The position numbers were made by a program, and so were the translations under genes. DNA of 5,517 nt, taken from Bacteroidota bacterium (GTDB lineage: Bacteria; Bacteroidota; Bacteroidia; Chitinophagales; Chitinophagaceae). Positions 4,431-5,517 of the stretch are shown one piece after another. The notes below the pieces were generated by a model. The model was not told the DNA's origin. It saw only the letters and a program-made list of their open reading frames with translations, and ran no database searches. The stretch's first letter is position 1; each line of letters starts with the position of its first letter. The stretch spans positions 1 through 5,517 of the forward strand of contig JAEZJD010000258.1 in the NCBI GenBank assembly GCA_023436425.1. The letters run 5' to 3'.

Positions 4431-5517
4431 ATGAACCTCCGCCAGCTTTTCCTTCAACACGTTGCTCAGACCTCCGATGCACCGCTCGCCCTGGAAATCA
4501 TTCATGCAGAAGGCTGTACGTTGACCGACGCTACCGGCAAAAAGTATTTGGACTTAATTGGTGGCATCAGCGTGGCAAACGTAGGTCACAGGCACCCTGA
4601 AGTGGTGCAGGCGATAAAAAAACAGATGGATGATTATCTGCACGTGATGGTTTACGGAGAGTTTGTGCAAAGTCCGCAAGTGCAGTATGCGAAGTTGCTG
4701 ACCGAAAACTTACCAAAGTCTTTAAATTCTGTTTACTTGACAAATTCGGGTGCAGAAGCTGTGGAGGGTGCCATGAAGCTCGCAAAGCGATTTACCGGAA
4801 AAACGGAAGTTATCGCGTTCAATAATGCATACCACGGCTCGACGCAGGGCGCACTCAGCATCATCGGCAGTGAGTATTGGCGTAGCAACTTTCGTCCTTT
4901 ATTACCTAACGTTCGTCACCTCAAGTACAATTCATCTGAAGATTTGGATTTAATTACGCGAGAAACAGCATGCGTGATCGTAGAGACAGTGCAGGGTGAA
5001 GCCGGAGTAGTTGCGCCGGAACGCGGCTGGTTTCAGGCACTACGTGACCAATGCAAGCAAACAGGCTCTCTCTTTATTTTAGATGAAGTGCAGGCAGGCT
5101 TTGGAAGAACGGGCAAACTGTGGGGATTCGAACACTTTGATGTTGTTCCAGATGTACTGATACTGGGAAAAGCATTGGGCGGCGGCATGCCTCTGGGAGC
5201 TTTCATTTCTGATATTGAAACCATTAATGTGCTCACGAATAATCCTGTGCTGGGGCACATTACGACATTTGGCGGACATCCGGTATGTTGTGCAGCAGGT
5301 ATGGCGGCGATGACCGCTTTGATCCGCCAAGGAGTTTTGCAGTCAGTTGATGCTAAGGAACAACTGCTCCGGCGAAGGCTGAATCATACAGCAATTAAAT
5401 CCGTGAACTCCTTCGGCTTGTGGATGGCGGTACAGTTTGAAAATTTCGAAACGTGCAAAAAGGTTATTGACGAATGCATTAAAAACGGATTGCTGACCGA
5501 CTGGTTTTTATTCGCAC
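4431..5517 (+). CDS. Class III PLP-dependent aminotransferase (3' end outside window)
   Basis: The frame is open from ATG 4431 to the window end without a stop (362 codons, of perhaps about 390-400 by family length). It is a fold-type I, class III aminotransferase (ornithine / acetylornithine / 4-aminobutyrate group). The phosphate-binding 'NSGAEA' begins at N105, 'AYHGS' puts the ring-stacking aromatic at Y134, the pyridine-binding D218 is in 'ILDEVQAGFGRTG', the Schiff-base lysine is K247 in 'LGKALGGGMPLGAF', and T279 lies in 'TTFGGHP'. 'ETVQGEAG' and 'GHRHP' are also family marks. The whole catalytic set is present, so the enzyme should be active in the cytoplasm, moving an amino group to 2-oxoglutarate or a similar acceptor. 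The amino donor cannot be told from sequence; no arginine, proline or polyamine genes are in view to decide it. 'MNLRQLFLQHVAQTSDAPLALEI' is a start I associate with Bacteroidota members. The gene is divergent from the carbonic anhydrase-like gene. Confidence 0.93.
   Translation, partial: MNLRQLFLQHVAQTSDAPLALEIIHAEGCTLTDATGKKYLDLIGGISVANVGHRHPEVVQAIKKQMDDYLHVMVYGEFVQSPQVQYAKLLTENLPKSLNSVYLTNSGAEAVEGAMKLAKRFTGKTEVIAFNNAYHGSTQGALSIIGSEYWRSNFRPLLPNVRHLKYNSSEDLDLITRETACVIVETVQGEAGVVAPERGWFQALRDQCKQTGSLFILDEVQAGFGRTGKLWGFEHFDVVPDVLILGKALGGGMPLGAFISDIETINVLTNNPVLGHITTFGGHPVCCAAGMAAMTALIRQGVLQSVDAKEQLLRRRLNHTAIKSVNSFGLWMAVQFENFETCKKVIDECIKNGLLTDWFLFA

Noticed and set aside
5033..5330. Two minus-strand open frames under the aminotransferase
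   Set aside because: They are antisense to a gene with an intact catalytic motif set and show no protein-like order or context.

Overview
The window looks like chromosomal DNA of a Bacteroidota bacterium, probably in or near Chitinophagales/Sphingobacteriia. This rests on three things: the gene content (a DUF58 / BatD-like / BatA cluster and the sequence style of the class III aminotransferase), the lack of Shine-Dalgarno sequences before the starts, and a candidate promoter resembling the Bacteroidota TTTG / TAnnTTTG type. The order-level guess is inference. I see no rRNA, tRNA, CRISPR array, insertion sequence or phage gene.

Left block (1-3099, plus strand): four tightly packed genes. These are the 3' end of a DUF58 protein, a membrane protein with a BatD-like periplasmic part, a BatA-type von Willebrand factor A (VWA) protein, and the ribosome-assembly GTPase RsgA. 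The first three overlap by 4 and 11 bp, and rsgA starts 2 bp after batA stops, so one mRNA is likely. DUF58, the membrane protein and BatA belong to the MoxR-associated 'Bat/aerotolerance' system, in which an AAA+ ATPase (expected upstream, outside the window) works with envelope VWA proteins. BatB, BatC, BatD and BatE, which often follow batA in Bacteroidota, are not here; rsgA takes their place. A 22-bp perfect palindrome lies inside the signal-peptide codons of the second gene.

Middle block (3100-4351, minus strand): read from 4351 leftward, this holds a gamma-class carbonic anhydrase-like hexapeptide protein, a very small lipoprotein, and a 110-residue protein of unknown function. It converges with the rsgA block over a 75-bp gap that holds a 10-bp-stem hairpin, probably the end of the rsgA transcript.

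Right block (4352-5517): a 79-bp divergent intergenic region carries a 22-bp imperfect palindrome overlapping a plausible Bacteroidota promoter. It is followed by a class III PLP-dependent aminotransferase that runs off the window end (362 codons visible).

Nothing here amounts to a clearly new system. The points most worth a second look are the exact palindrome in the BatD-like gene, the shortened Bat operon joined to rsgA, and the palindromic promoter region of the aminotransferase.
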